Both the position numbers and the translations under genes were made by a program. A stretch of DNA of 64,000 nucleotides from Candidatus Nanohalarchaeota archaeon (GTDB lineage: Archaea > Nanohalarchaeota > Nanosalinia > Nanosalinales > JAFCCC01): contig JAFCCC010000003.1 in the NCBI GenBank assembly GCA_017610385.1, positions 9,170-73,169 on the forward strand. The letters run 5' to 3'. Below, piece by piece: positions 55,047 to 63,493 of the stretch (positions are counted from its first letter, which is position 1; each line of letters starts with the position of its first letter). The notes below the pieces were generated by a model. That model saw only the letters and a program-made list of their open reading frames with translations, searched no databases and had not been told where the DNA came from.

Positions 55047-55115
55047 TGCTTGAGTATTCTCGAAACACATTTTGTTGCGAGCTGACAATGCAGCTCGTTT
55101 GCTACACCATCTGCC
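55047..55115 (-). pseudogene. degenerate tRNA-like relic
   Basis: On the minus strand the segment opens TGGCAGATGGTGTAGC, close to the tRNA-Pro 5' end TGGGCCGATGGTGTAG. It continues with a GAGCTG/CAGCTC hairpin and a T-loop-like TTCGAGA with a 4-bp stem. The acceptor ends do not pair (only two base pairs), so it is unlikely to make a working tRNA. Confidence 0.4.
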
Positions 55116-55178
55116 AAACGCGTTAAAAATCCTTAATTTCAGGAACTTTTTATATGAGATAGTTACTAATATTTAAAT

Positions 55179-55643
55179 ATGGCTTTGAAGATATCGTGGA
55201 AGAAAGTTCTTCATTATATTTTACCAGCAATAATCAGTCTGATTGTTCTTTTTATTCTCTCTTATTTTTTAAAAGGCAATATGGGTTCAGAAGGAGAGTC
55301 TACTGTCGTAATTTATGTGATGGCACTATTTATCGCTGGAGGATATTTCTTTGTTTCTGCTGTTTTGCTTTATTTGATAAAACTATTGCGTGTAATGTTG
55401 CCTTCTAAGGTAGATCAAAAAGAAGACCTGGAAAAACAACAGGATCTTTTGAAGAGATTAAAAAAGAATATTGAAAAAAGATATTACTTTAAAAAAGATA
55501 TTGATGAAGCAACTTTTAGGCACGAACTCCAAGAAATAGCACGAAGAGAAATTGAGATAGAAGAAAAACTAGCTCAAATGGAAGATATACAAAAGGAAGA
55601 TGAAGAAAAAAAGAACCTAAAAAAGGCAAGCAAAAGAAGATAA
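55179..55643 (+). CDS. membrane protein with C-terminal coiled coil
   Basis: The 154-aa protein has two membrane helices (about residues 10-30 and 45-70), then a charged cytoplasmic coiled coil (about 78-150) ending in a Lys/Arg cluster. The family is unknown. The nitroreductase gene starts 2 bp after its stop, so the pair is co-transcribed. Confidence 0.65.
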   Translation: MALKISWKKVLHYILPAIISLIVLFILSYFLKGNMGSEGESTVVIYVMALFIAGGYFFVSAVLLYLIKLLRVMLPSKVDQKEDLEKQQDLLKRLKKNIEKRYYFKKDIDEATFRHELQEIARREIEIEEKLAQMEDIQKEDEEKKNLKKASKRR

Positions 55644-55645
55644 AA

Positions 55646-56278
55646 ATGAGTGAATTTAATTCAACTTTCGAAATCGCATGTTCGAGGAGAACCTGTAATG
55701 CATTTAAACGAGCAGGAGTTGAGCGTGCAAAAATCGGGCGGATATTAGAATCAGCAAGGTGGGCACCAAGTCCTGGAGCTGTTCAATCTTTGGAATTTAT
55801 TGTGGTAGAAGATCCAGATGTTAAAGAAAACGTTGCTAAGTTAGTGCCTCTTTCGAAAACAATTAAACAAGCTCCGTTAAATATTGTTGTCTTGGCAAAT
55901 CTAACTCGAGCGAAATCTCGTTATAATGCTAAAGATGCGCAAAAATATGTATTGCAAGAAAGTGCCGCATGCATTGAAAATATGTTATTAGTCGCTCATG
56001 AACAAGGGTTAGGGACGTGTTGGATTGGTGAATTTCAAAGCGCGAAATTAAAAAGTTTATTAAAAATCCCAGAAGATATTATTCCTATCGCTATTATTTC
56101 TATAGGTTACCCCCAATTCGTCGAGGAATACAAAAAACCTTTCAAATACAAAATTACAGAAATTACTTTTTGGAATAACTATGGAACACGAGTTTCCCCG
56201 GTTTATGATAAATTTGAATGGATGGGTCTAAAAAACTATTCTGAAACAATAAAGAAAAGGTTTTTTAGAAGAAAGTAA
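55646..56278 (+). CDS. nitroreductase-family FMN oxidoreductase
   Basis: The 210-aa protein has the family's FMN contacts SRRTCNAF (usually RRSxR, about residues 13-20), ARWAPSPGAVQSLEFIVV and the C-terminal GLGTCWIGEF and ISIGYP segments. Such enzymes reduce nitro, quinone or other acceptors with NAD(P)H. The substrate is unknown. It is convergent with the metallopeptidase gene. Confidence 0.85.
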   Translation: MSEFNSTFEIACSRRTCNAFKRAGVERAKIGRILESARWAPSPGAVQSLEFIVVEDPDVKENVAKLVPLSKTIKQAPLNIVVLANLTRAKSRYNAKDAQKYVLQESAACIENMLLVAHEQGLGTCWIGEFQSAKLKSLLKIPEDIIPIAIISIGYPQFVEEYKKPFKYKITEITFWNNYGTRVSPVYDKFEWMGLKNYSETIKKRFFRRK

Positions 56279-57487
56279 TTATCGAAGTACTTTTAGATCT
56301 GGGGCGGTTGCAAATTCTTTTACTTTTTCATAAACCGCCTGAGAACTTAAAGTCAAAGCATCCTTTAATTCAGGTACAATTAAAGTATTTGCTGCCATGT
56401 ATGTTGGGTAATATATTTTCCATTTTTCTAGGAATTTGAGGGTGGTTTCTGCTTTTCCTGTAGTGTAGCCTAATTGAGACACTAGTGTATTTAACACTTT
56501 TTCTTTAGCCTGATTTTTAATAAAATAATCAAACCACGCAGTAAACCCAAATGCTCGAGGCAAGGATGCTGGTTTAAGGTATTGTGTAGCCATAAAAAGA
56601 TTCAATTTCTTTTCTGCAGGTAACAGAGGATTTATTTCTTCTATTAAAGAGTCGATATCAGGATAAAAAAGTATAGCGCCTCCATTGGCAATTCCTTCTT
56701 GAAAAGGAACATGAATATCATTTAATAAAATAACTTTATTTTCTGGGGTCGTTTTTCCATCTCGCATTTGCATTCCATAACCTATAGTATGACAAGATTC
56801 GTGATAAATTACATGAAGTAAATTTGTAGGCGTGCGGGTATTTGAAGTAAGACTTATAGAAACTTTTGACTTGCCAATTGCAATGGGTTCATTATATCCA
56901 TTTTCTATTGCCGTTACCTCTTCAATTTCTGTTTCGCCTATTTCCTCTTCTGAAAATAAGGACCTTAATTTACTTTTTACTATGGTGTCAACGTTCCTCA
57001 AAAACAAGCTGGCCTCTTCTGGAGTCAAAATAATTCTTCTAAATTCTTTAATTAATTCTTCTCCCAAATTCTCCTCTTTACAATCCAATAAATCACAATA
57101 AAGCTCTTTTTCTTCGGTAACAATTTCATGCGCCAATTTATTTAATTTAAAAACATCGATTCCGTAAAATCTATACACTAAATCTTCAATAGGTATTTCA
57201 GCTTCAAGTTGTTCTAAAGTGGCCAATTGTGCGTCTACTTCCCATGTTCTAAAATCCTGTTTTCCATATGTCTCGTTGCTCTTACTTACAAGTTTTCTTG
57301 CATAATCCAATGTTTTTGGTAGAGAAAGTCTTTCTTGCCCCGAATACCTTCCTGTTCTCTGAAAATCTTCATAAAGGTTTTTAACCCATCTAGGCCCATC
57401 AATGAGTTTTGGAAAACCAAATTGATCTGAATAGTATTGAGTATGTAAAACAAGTTTAAGAAATTCTTGTTCTGTTACAAGTCGCAT
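56279..57487 (-). CDS. HExxH-type putative zinc metallopeptidase
   Basis: The 402-aa cytoplasmic protein has a single HExxH motif in YHESCHTIGYG (about residue 230) and a downstream glutamate in PFQEGIANGG (about 261) spaced like the third zinc ligand of gluzincin peptidases. The surrounding helices resemble M3/DUF885-type peptidases, but the family is not certain. It lacks a signal peptide. Confidence 0.7.
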   Translation of the reverse strand: MRLVTEQEFLKLVLHTQYYSDQFGFPKLIDGPRWVKNLYEDFQRTGRYSGQERLSLPKTLDYARKLVSKSNETYGKQDFRTWEVDAQLATLEQLEAEIPIEDLVYRFYGIDVFKLNKLAHEIVTEEKELYCDLLDCKEENLGEELIKEFRRIILTPEEASLFLRNVDTIVKSKLRSLFSEEEIGETEIEEVTAIENGYNEPIAIGKSKVSISLTSNTRTPTNLLHVIYHESCHTIGYGMQMRDGKTTPENKVILLNDIHVPFQEGIANGGAILFYPDIDSLIEEINPLLPAEKKLNLFMATQYLKPASLPRAFGFTAWFDYFIKNQAKEKVLNTLVSQLGYTTGKAETTLKFLEKWKIYYPTYMAANTLIVPELKDALTLSSQAVYEKVKEFATAPDLKVLR

Positions 57488-57618
57488 GAATAAACTCTAT
57501 GTACAATATTTAAATTCGTATGTAGTGCTTAAATCTTACAGTTTAAGACGATATTGCGCTGTGCGGGCATTCTAACAGAGAGTTCGGTTTAACCTTGCTT
57601 ATAAACACGGTAACCAAA

Positions 57619-58842
57619 ATGTCTCACATGAATAATCATTTCAAATATGCAAAAAATATTGAAGGAGTTCTAAAAAACTTCTCAGATTCTAAAGAATTTT
57701 CTATTAAAAATAAAATTGCGGTAAAAAAGTTTATCGATGACTGTTCTGCTAGAAATCTTAGCAATTCTCGGCTTATTAAATTAATTATGTGCCTACAAAA
57801 AATCCTAAGGCTAACCGAAGAAGATTTTGATCTTCTAGAAGCTAAAAAAGAAGATTTGAAGGACTTGGTACGGAGAATAAACACAGCAAATAAAGAAAAT
57901 GGAGAACCTATTGCAGAGTCATATAAAATAGACCTGAAAGCCTGTCTTAAGCAGTTCTATAAGATAATGCAACCCACAGAGGATGAAGATTGTCCTTCTA
58001 AAGCCAAGTGGATTCCTACGACCTTAAAAAATAATTTGAAAACAATACCCCACCCCCTAACAAAAAATGATGTTGAAAAAATGATTGATGCTGCACAAAA
58101 TGATAGAATGAGATGTATGATAAAATTATTAGATGAATCGGGCGTTAGAGTTGGAGAATTATTGGGAATGAGAATAAGAGATGTAGAATTTACAGATTCT
58201 GGTGTTAAGATTGAGGTTAATGGGAAAACCGGACCAAGAAAAATACTAGTTATTCAGAGTGAACGATATTTGAGAGTTTGGTTGTCACATCACCCATACA
58301 AAACTGAAAGAAATGCTCCTTTATGGGTTAAACTTGAGCAAAGATCAAAAAGAGGTGCAGAAGACAATAGAATTGAGTATGGCAGTTTCAGAGTATTATT
58401 ACAAAGAATTGCTATACGTGCCGATGTTAGAACTTATAAACGAGATGGTAAAATTTTTACAGAAGTTCATCCGCATTTATTTCGACATACGGCCGCATCC
58501 AGACTTGCTACAGATCTTTCCGAATCTGTAATGAAAGAATACTTTGGGTGGAAACAAAGTAGCAACATGACTCAAATTTACATACATTTAAATGGGAAAC
58601 AAGTGGATGCTGAAATTCTTAAGGCCAATGGAATAAAAATAAGTGAAAATAAAGAAGAAATACAAGAATGTCCTAGATGTTTCAGAACAAATAAAAATGC
58701 GGAATTCTGTTCAAGATGTGGTATGCCTTTAACTCTTAAGGCTGCCAATCAAAAAGAAGAAATTAAATCCGAAATTCAAAGTATTGTTTCAATTATGATT
58801 GAACACGGAATAACTAAAGAAGAACTAAACGAAGTATTATAA
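57619..58842 (+). CDS. tyrosine recombinase/integrase with zinc ribbon
   Basis: The protein of about 407 aa has an N-terminal SAM-like core-binding domain (about residues 15-130) and a catalytic domain with Arg I in DESGVRVGELLG, Lys in the beta-hairpin NGKTGPRK, HPHLFRHTAA (H-x-x-R), a Trp/His in FGWKQSS, and Tyr in TQIYIHL. A C-terminal zinc ribbon follows (CPRC and CSRC, about 352-372). All catalytic residues are present. A TATA-like CTTATAAAC at 57598-57606 precedes the ATG at 57619, which rules against the TTG at 57595. Confidence 0.88.
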   Translation: MSHMNNHFKYAKNIEGVLKNFSDSKEFSIKNKIAVKKFIDDCSARNLSNSRLIKLIMCLQKILRLTEEDFDLLEAKKEDLKDLVRRINTANKENGEPIAESYKIDLKACLKQFYKIMQPTEDEDCPSKAKWIPTTLKNNLKTIPHPLTKNDVEKMIDAAQNDRMRCMIKLLDESGVRVGELLGMRIRDVEFTDSGVKIEVNGKTGPRKILVIQSERYLRVWLSHHPYKTERNAPLWVKLEQRSKRGAEDNRIEYGSFRVLLQRIAIRADVRTYKRDGKIFTEVHPHLFRHTAASRLATDLSESVMKEYFGWKQSSNMTQIYIHLNGKQVDAEILKANGIKISENKEEIQECPRCFRTNKNAEFCSRCGMPLTLKAANQKEEIKSEIQSIVSIMIEHGITKEELNEVL

Positions 58843-58874
58843 TTTCCAGTTTAGAAACTTTTGGTATGTTTGTC

Positions 58875-59789
58875 TTATAGGAAAATATTTTTCGCTCTTT
58901 TAATAAATCTTAAACCTTGTTCTATATCCTCTATATCTTCAGCATGAGTATAAAACCCCGCAAAAGTATAATTGTTCATTTTAGCTATTTTTAAGTTCTG
59001 CAAATTTATAAGAATTTGTTGGTTAATCGAAAGATTTTTATCATCTATTATTGGAAGGTCATTAAGTATGAGAAATCTAAAGATCCCTTTTCCAAAGTAG
59101 TCTAGTAACAAAAGCAAATCTTCGTATCTAAAATTATTTAATCTATTCCTTAGGGCGCTCTTAAGAGTATTTTCTGTATGTTTTATGCGCCCCACATTAA
59201 AATGGTCCTTCAATGCGGAAGCACTCAGTATTTTGAGTTCTTTGAGAAGAAAACGGGTCCATTTTTGATAAGTCTTATCTTCTGAATAAATGGATGCCAA
59301 ATATTTCCGTACTTTTTTCTCGTTTTTGGTATAAAACTCATCTAAAGTATAGAATAAAGAAAGATTAAGTATGCCTTCTATGCTTGGAAGATGCCATTTT
59401 TCATTTAGAAATACACGCTTTAGGTCTTCATAATGAAAATAGGAAATATGCCTTGCAAGAGTATTCGTAAAATCTTTTCTAAGAACATCATTGAACTTAG
59501 AATCTAAGAGTTTTCTCTCAATAAGTTTCTTGAGAAAATGATCATACAACCCAGCGAAATTAATTTGAACAACTTTGCCTCTTGCATCGGCGCCTAAGGC
59601 GGTATTAGCTTTAAGGCCTGTTCGTATTGTAAATATATTCTTATTAAAATCTGTTAAAACATCACGATTCCAACGAGAACTATTATAACTTGTAGATTTT
59701 CCATAAATTTTGGTTACCAATACGTCTTTAGTATGTGATTTCTCTAAAACAATAAATATAGAAAGTTTCAAGGCATTTTCTGGAGTCAA
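58875..59789 (-). CDS. unknown protein of mobile element
   Basis: The 304-aa protein is basic, mostly helical, rich in Phe/Tyr/Leu/Lys, and without signal or membrane segment. Repeated patterns such as YFHYEDLKRVFL and NFRYEDLLLLLDYF suggest an internal duplication. No family is recognised. It diverges from the helicase operon across the 25-bp inverted repeat and converges on the integrase gene, so it may share the element's regulation. Confidence 0.6.
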   Translation of the reverse strand: MTPENALKLSIFIVLEKSHTKDVLVTKIYGKSTSYNSSRWNRDVLTDFNKNIFTIRTGLKANTALGADARGKVVQINFAGLYDHFLKKLIERKLLDSKFNDVLRKDFTNTLARHISYFHYEDLKRVFLNEKWHLPSIEGILNLSLFYTLDEFYTKNEKKVRKYLASIYSEDKTYQKWTRFLLKELKILSASALKDHFNVGRIKHTENTLKSALRNRLNNFRYEDLLLLLDYFGKGIFRFLILNDLPIIDDKNLSINQQILINLQNLKIAKMNNYTFAGFYTHAEDIEDIEQGLRFIKRAKNIFL

Positions 59790-59802
59790 GTACTATACAC
59801 CG

Positions 59803-59827
59803 CATTTAACAGTTCAACTGTTAAATG
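59803..59827. promoter_or_regulatory. 25-bp palindromic operator candidate
   Basis: CATTTAACAGTT (59803-59814) and AACTGTTAAATG (59816-59827) form a perfect 12-bp inverted repeat with a one-base spacer. It lies between two divergent genes: 14 bp upstream of the start at 59789 and just upstream of a CTTTATATC promoter-like element for the operon at 59907. It fits binding by a dimeric or tetrameric ribbon-helix-helix protein such as the one encoded at 60059. Confidence 0.65.
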
Positions 59828-59906
59828 AGTTCCAATCTTTATATCTTTTTCTATTGGGACCTTCAGAATTTAAGAAAGTCTAGATTCATAGGTAAATCAA
59901 GTTAAA

Positions 59907-60062
59907 ATGATTCAAAAAATTAATCTAGAACTTCAAGAACATGTAAAAAAATTGAAAGAATTAAACCCCTCGGAGGAACTTTATAGAACTCTTTCAAAAT
60001 TAGAAAAAGATATATTGACCTGTGTTTTGAGAACTACAATGCAGGAGGTGTCTCCTCAATGA
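59907..60062 (+). CDS. 51-aa protein, first gene of helicase operon
   Basis: ATG at 59907 opens a 51-codon frame (MIQKINLELQEHV) ending in TGA at 60060-60062, which overlaps the next gene's ATG. The product is helical and charged (VKKLKELNPSEELYRTL). The overlap and shared promoter support it as real. No family is recognised. Confidence 0.6.
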   Translation: MIQKINLELQEHVKKLKELNPSEELYRTLSKLEKDILTCVLRTTMQEVSPQ

Positions 60063-60262
60063 ATTCTGCATCTTTGTACTATAAAAACAAATTTAAACGT
60101 TCTAATGAGAAGAAAAACTATTTCGTTGGTCTCAAGGTTTCTAGAACCGAAAAAGAGATTGTGGAGCATCTTAAAATGCGTTTAGGCTACCATTCTTTAT
60201 CTGAAACCGTCAGGGAACTCTGTCTTGAAAAAACATTTTCTATGCAAGAGGTAGTTAAATGA
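60059..60262 (+). CDS. ribbon-helix-helix-like regulator
   Basis: The 67-aa basic protein has a predicted beta strand YFVGLKVSRTE followed by two helices (KEIVEHLKMRLGYHSLSETVRELCLE), the arrangement of Arc/CopG-type RHH repressors. It overlaps both neighbours by ATGA. It is a good candidate to bind the palindrome at 59803-59827 and control copy number or helicase expression (inference). GGAGGTG lies just before the start. Confidence 0.65.
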   Translation: MNSASLYYKNKFKRSNEKKNYFVGLKVSRTEKEIVEHLKMRLGYHSLSETVRELCLEKTFSMQEVVK

Positions 60263-61920
60263 AAAAAGAACTTAGTCCAAAAAAACAAATGCTTGAAGCA
60301 TTTAAAGAACGCGCAATGAATTTGGGCCTCTTTGAAGAATTTAAATCATTTCATTTGGGAAATCGTAGAAGAGAAGATTTATTATCTACAATCGAAAATG
60401 AAGAACTCAAGTCAAAGTTTGCAGAACTTCTTGATGATGCGAAAAAACAAGGTTTATATGTGAATATAGAAGAAAAAGCAGAAGAGGATTGGAATCGTAA
60501 AAAAACTAAAGTGCATGAAATTACACAAACTATTCTTGAAAATGCAGAATTATTTCATGATCAAAATGGGGATGCGTACATTAGAGTAGAAATTAATAAT
60601 CATAAAACTTCATTTCCTCTAAGAAGCAATAAATTTATGAATTGGGTTTCAAAATTTTTCTGGGATAATAAAAATGAAACTCTTAGTGGAGAACAAACCA
60701 AGATAGCAATAAACATTCTAGAAGCTCATGCAATTTTTGACGGAGAACAAAAAGAGCTCTATAACCGTGTAGCAGAATTTAATGGGGTTTTTTGGTATGA
60801 TTTAAATGATAAAACTGGGCGTGCTGTAAAACTAACAGAGATGGGGTGGGAAATAATTGAAAATCCTCCAATTCTTTTTTACAGGTATTCTCATCAAAAA
60901 GCACAAGTTGAACCATTACGAAGCGGGTCTGTACATGATTTATTTGACTTTTTACACATTGAAGACGAAAAATATAAGCCACTTGTGCTAGCTACGTTAA
61001 TAAGTACATTAAATCCGAGCATACCACATCCCATTTTGTTGGTTTTTGGCCCTCAGGGAAGTGCTAAAACAACATTTCTTAAATTGTTAAAGTCTCTTAT
61101 TGATCCTAGTGCTTTGGAAATCCTTTCTTTCCCTAAGGATCAATCCGGATTAATTCAACAACTGGCGCATCATTGGCTTACTTATTTTGACAACATAACC
61201 CGTTTAAATCAACAACAAAGTGATACGCTATGTAGAACCGTTACTGGAGAAGGGTTCACCAAAAGAAAGCTTTATACCGATGATGAAGATAAAATTTATC
61301 ATTTTAGAAGATGTATTGGACTCAATGGAATTAATGTGGCCACACAAAAACCAGATTTCCTAGACCGAAGCATTCTAATTGAGTTGAAAAGACTTCCAAA
61401 AAACAAAAGAAAAAAGGAACAAGAATTGATGGAATATTTTAATTCAAAAAAGCCTTATTTATTGGGTGCAATTTTTGATGTATTCTGCAAGGCTATGCAA
61501 ATCCGCAAAGAAATAAGTATAACGGAATTGCCTAGAATGGCTGATTTTGCAGAATGGGGTGAAGCCATTTCGATTGCGGCAGGTTATAACAAAAACGAAT
61601 TCATAAATAACTATTTTGAAAATATAGATTCGCAAAACTTGGAATCTTTAGAAAATTCTTTGGTGGGGCAAGTTCTACTAGAATTTTTGTCCGATGGAAG
61701 AGAATGGATTGGTACTGCAACTGAGTTGTTAAATGAACTACAAGATCAGGCTGACAATATGAAAGTCAATTCCAAAGCAAAGAATTGGCCAAAAACACCC
61801 CAAAATTTAGTTCGTCAGTTAAATGAGTTAGAAGTGAATCTAAAAGATCTGGGGATTGTTTTTGAAAAGACTAGAACAGGAAATAAAAGAATAATTACTC
61901 TCTGTTACCCCGAAGTGTAG
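60259..61920 (+). CDS. SF3-like helicase / primase-associated replication protein
   Basis: The 553-aa protein has Walker A FGPQGSAKTT (about residues 265-274), Walker B LTYFDNIT (about 311-318), a sensor-like IGLNGINV segment and DRSILIELKRLPKNKRK (Arg finger region), followed by a winged-helix-like C-terminus. This is the helicase organisation of D5/SF3-type replication proteins of archaeal plasmids and viruses. The N-terminal 240 residues have no recognised primase motif. It is the last gene of the operon. Confidence 0.75.
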   Translation: MKKELSPKKQMLEAFKERAMNLGLFEEFKSFHLGNRRREDLLSTIENEELKSKFAELLDDAKKQGLYVNIEEKAEEDWNRKKTKVHEITQTILENAELFHDQNGDAYIRVEINNHKTSFPLRSNKFMNWVSKFFWDNKNETLSGEQTKIAINILEAHAIFDGEQKELYNRVAEFNGVFWYDLNDKTGRAVKLTEMGWEIIENPPILFYRYSHQKAQVEPLRSGSVHDLFDFLHIEDEKYKPLVLATLISTLNPSIPHPILLVFGPQGSAKTTFLKLLKSLIDPSALEILSFPKDQSGLIQQLAHHWLTYFDNITRLNQQQSDTLCRTVTGEGFTKRKLYTDDEDKIYHFRRCIGLNGINVATQKPDFLDRSILIELKRLPKNKRKKEQELMEYFNSKKPYLLGAIFDVFCKAMQIRKEISITELPRMADFAEWGEAISIAAGYNKNEFINNYFENIDSQNLESLENSLVGQVLLEFLSDGREWIGTATELLNELQDQADNMKVNSKAKNWPKTPQNLVRQLNELEVNLKDLGIVFEKTRTGNKRIITLCYPEV

Positions 61921-61928
61921 ACCATATT

Positions 61929-61991
61929 GTCATTGCTGTCATAGGCGTCATTTGTATTAAGAGAAATTATCAAGGATGACGATAATGACGC
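61929..61991. repeat. iteron-like GTCAT repeats with dyad symmetry
   Basis: GTCAT occurs at 61929, 61938 and 61947, spaced exactly 9 bp. The reverse form ATGAC occurs at 61976 and 61985, also 9 bp apart. The inner copies extend to GCGTCATT and AATGACGC. The block starts 9 bp after the helicase stop, a typical place for a replication origin or a helicase-bound site. Confidence 0.55.
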
Positions 61992-62100
61992 GGTTCTACC
62001 ATTCTAGAGAATATAAAACCCAAAGAGTTATGTAATTAATATTGAATACGTACGTAAAATCATGAAAAAGTATTTATTATTTCAATACTATTAATAAATT

Positions 62101-62543
62101 ATGAAATGCCATAATCATCCAAAAAAGGAAGCTATTGGAACTTGTGTTTCTTGTGGCAAAGCTATTTGTGAAGATTGTGCTACCGAAATAAAAGGTAAAC
62201 TCTATTGCAAAACCTGTATCGCAGAAAAATTAAAAACTACTGAAAAAAATTAAAAAAAGTAAATACCTCTGAAAAAGTAACTGATCCCTCCAAAAGTGCT
62301 GGTATAGCCTCTGTTTTATCTTTCTTCATTTCAGGATTAGGTCACATTTACTGTGGCAAGATTATGCAAGGACTTAGTATATTATTTGTTTTTTGGATTG
62401 CGGTGTTTTTGGGTGTAGGTGCTAATGAAAACTGTTCATACTATGGTGGTTCTTCATGTGTTTTCAGTACTTTTTTGTGGCTGGGGTCACTAATAATTTG
62501 GATTATAGCTCTTTGTGGAGCACGTCGTGCCGCAAACAGATAA
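62101..62543 (+). CDS. B-box zinc finger/TM2-domain protein, frameshifted
   Basis: ATG 62101 encodes a 50-aa B-box-type zinc finger (CHNHP, CVSC, CEDC, CKTC) that stops at TAA 62251-62253. The -1 frame continues without a stop as LKKVNTSEK, then a TM2 domain with two membrane helices (SAGIASVLSFFISGLGHIY and a later WLGSLIIWIIAL) and stops at 62541-62543. B-box plus TM2 fusions are common in archaea, so the two frames belong to one gene. The junction A-AAA-AAT-TAA is a slippery heptamer at a stop, so frameshifting, a one-base deletion or a sequencing error are all possible. Confidence 0.7.
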
Positions 62544-62754
62544 TTCTACCTTTTTATATATTTAATATGAGTTCCGAATACTCGGACTTTGTCAAAATAA
62601 TAAAAATACAAGTAAAAGCAGATGCGGACTGTATTGCTTTCTAGAAAAGCTTCTTGGAAAGTTTGGAAGCTAAATGCAGTCATCTACAAGTCTAAACGAG
62701 AAAATAGTCCATAATCCGTTCTGGACACATCCTTAATTTGGAGGGAGTGTTAGT

Positions 62755-63270
62755 TCAGTCATTGGGCTTAGAGTCTAATTCAAATAAGTGAAATCTTGTA
62801 CCTTCCTTTTCCCATCCAATTTTCTTTCCTGTTTCTTTGTCTTCAAACCATCCACCCGTAACTCTGACTTTTATAGGAACATTTTGAAGAAAATATCTTG
62901 CATTCGAAATCGCTTCTTTGATGTCTGCTATAGCCTCTTCAAATGCGTGATGTGTCGAATAATAGGTTAAGTCATGTACCAAAAGATTGCGAATTTCGAT
63001 TAGTAATTTTATTTTTTTGAGATATTTATTTGCAATAATCTTTGAGTCTTTGCAAAAGTCTCTCTTGCGCCCTAGAGTCCATTTGGATAACTTTAATGCA
63101 TTCTGTATTGATCCATCTTGAATTTTTTCAGCAATACTGCGAAAGAGTACTCTTTCTACTAACAGAGAAGTAAATACTATTGCGTGAATATACTCTTCTT
63201 TTTCTAGAAGATCTTTTATGTAATCCGAATCCAAGTAACGGTCTCTTATGAACTCTTTGGTGTCCGGCAT
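62755..63270 (-). CDS. HEPN-domain protein
   Basis: The 171-aa protein has a four-helix HEPN-like core ending in EIRNLLVHDL, which contains the RNxxxH catalytic motif of HEPN ribonucleases, followed by a short beta-rich C-terminus (VRVTGGWFEDKETG). HEPN proteins act as toxins or defence RNases, usually with an MNT antitoxin; no such partner is adjacent. It lies next to the mobile element. Confidence 0.65.
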   Translation of the reverse strand: MPDTKEFIRDRYLDSDYIKDLLEKEEYIHAIVFTSLLVERVLFRSIAEKIQDGSIQNALKLSKWTLGRKRDFCKDSKIIANKYLKKIKLLIEIRNLLVHDLTYYSTHHAFEEAIADIKEAISNARYFLQNVPIKVRVTGGWFEDKETGKKIGWEKEGTRFHLFELDSKPND

Positions 63271-63493
63271 AATTTTAGGTTAGTAACGCAATTTTAAATG
63301 CGTTTTATATTGTATCTCTATTGTATCTTTTGGAAGTCTTACACTTATCCTAATGCTTCCAAATTGGGAAATTTACGAAGAATGAATTTGTTTTCGGGTG
63401 CCGTGTAAATACCTCTTTGAAGTACTAAATGATTTTTGAGTTAAGAATGACTCTGGCCCATAACTTTTTATCTTTTCGTGACCAAGTAATATT

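Larger units (their letters stand above)
57595..62000. mobile_element. putative integrated mobile element
   Basis: The unit comprises a tyrosine integrase, a divergent unknown gene, an operator-like perfect inverted repeat, a small operon ending in an SF3-like helicase, and iteron-like repeats. Integrase plus a replicative helicase, a ribbon-helix-helix regulator and iterons is the set expected of an integrative plasmid or virus. Borders are approximate; no att direct repeats or target tRNA could be recognised, and the right end may extend to the HEPN gene or beyond. Confidence 0.6.

Noticed and set aside
57490-57600. tRNA gene as integrase target
   Set aside because: No cloverleaf or tRNA 3' end could be found at the left border of the element, and no matching direct repeat at the right.
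62456-62644. Plus-strand ORF of 62 codons
   Set aside because: It overlaps the TM2 domain in another frame and lacks coding character.
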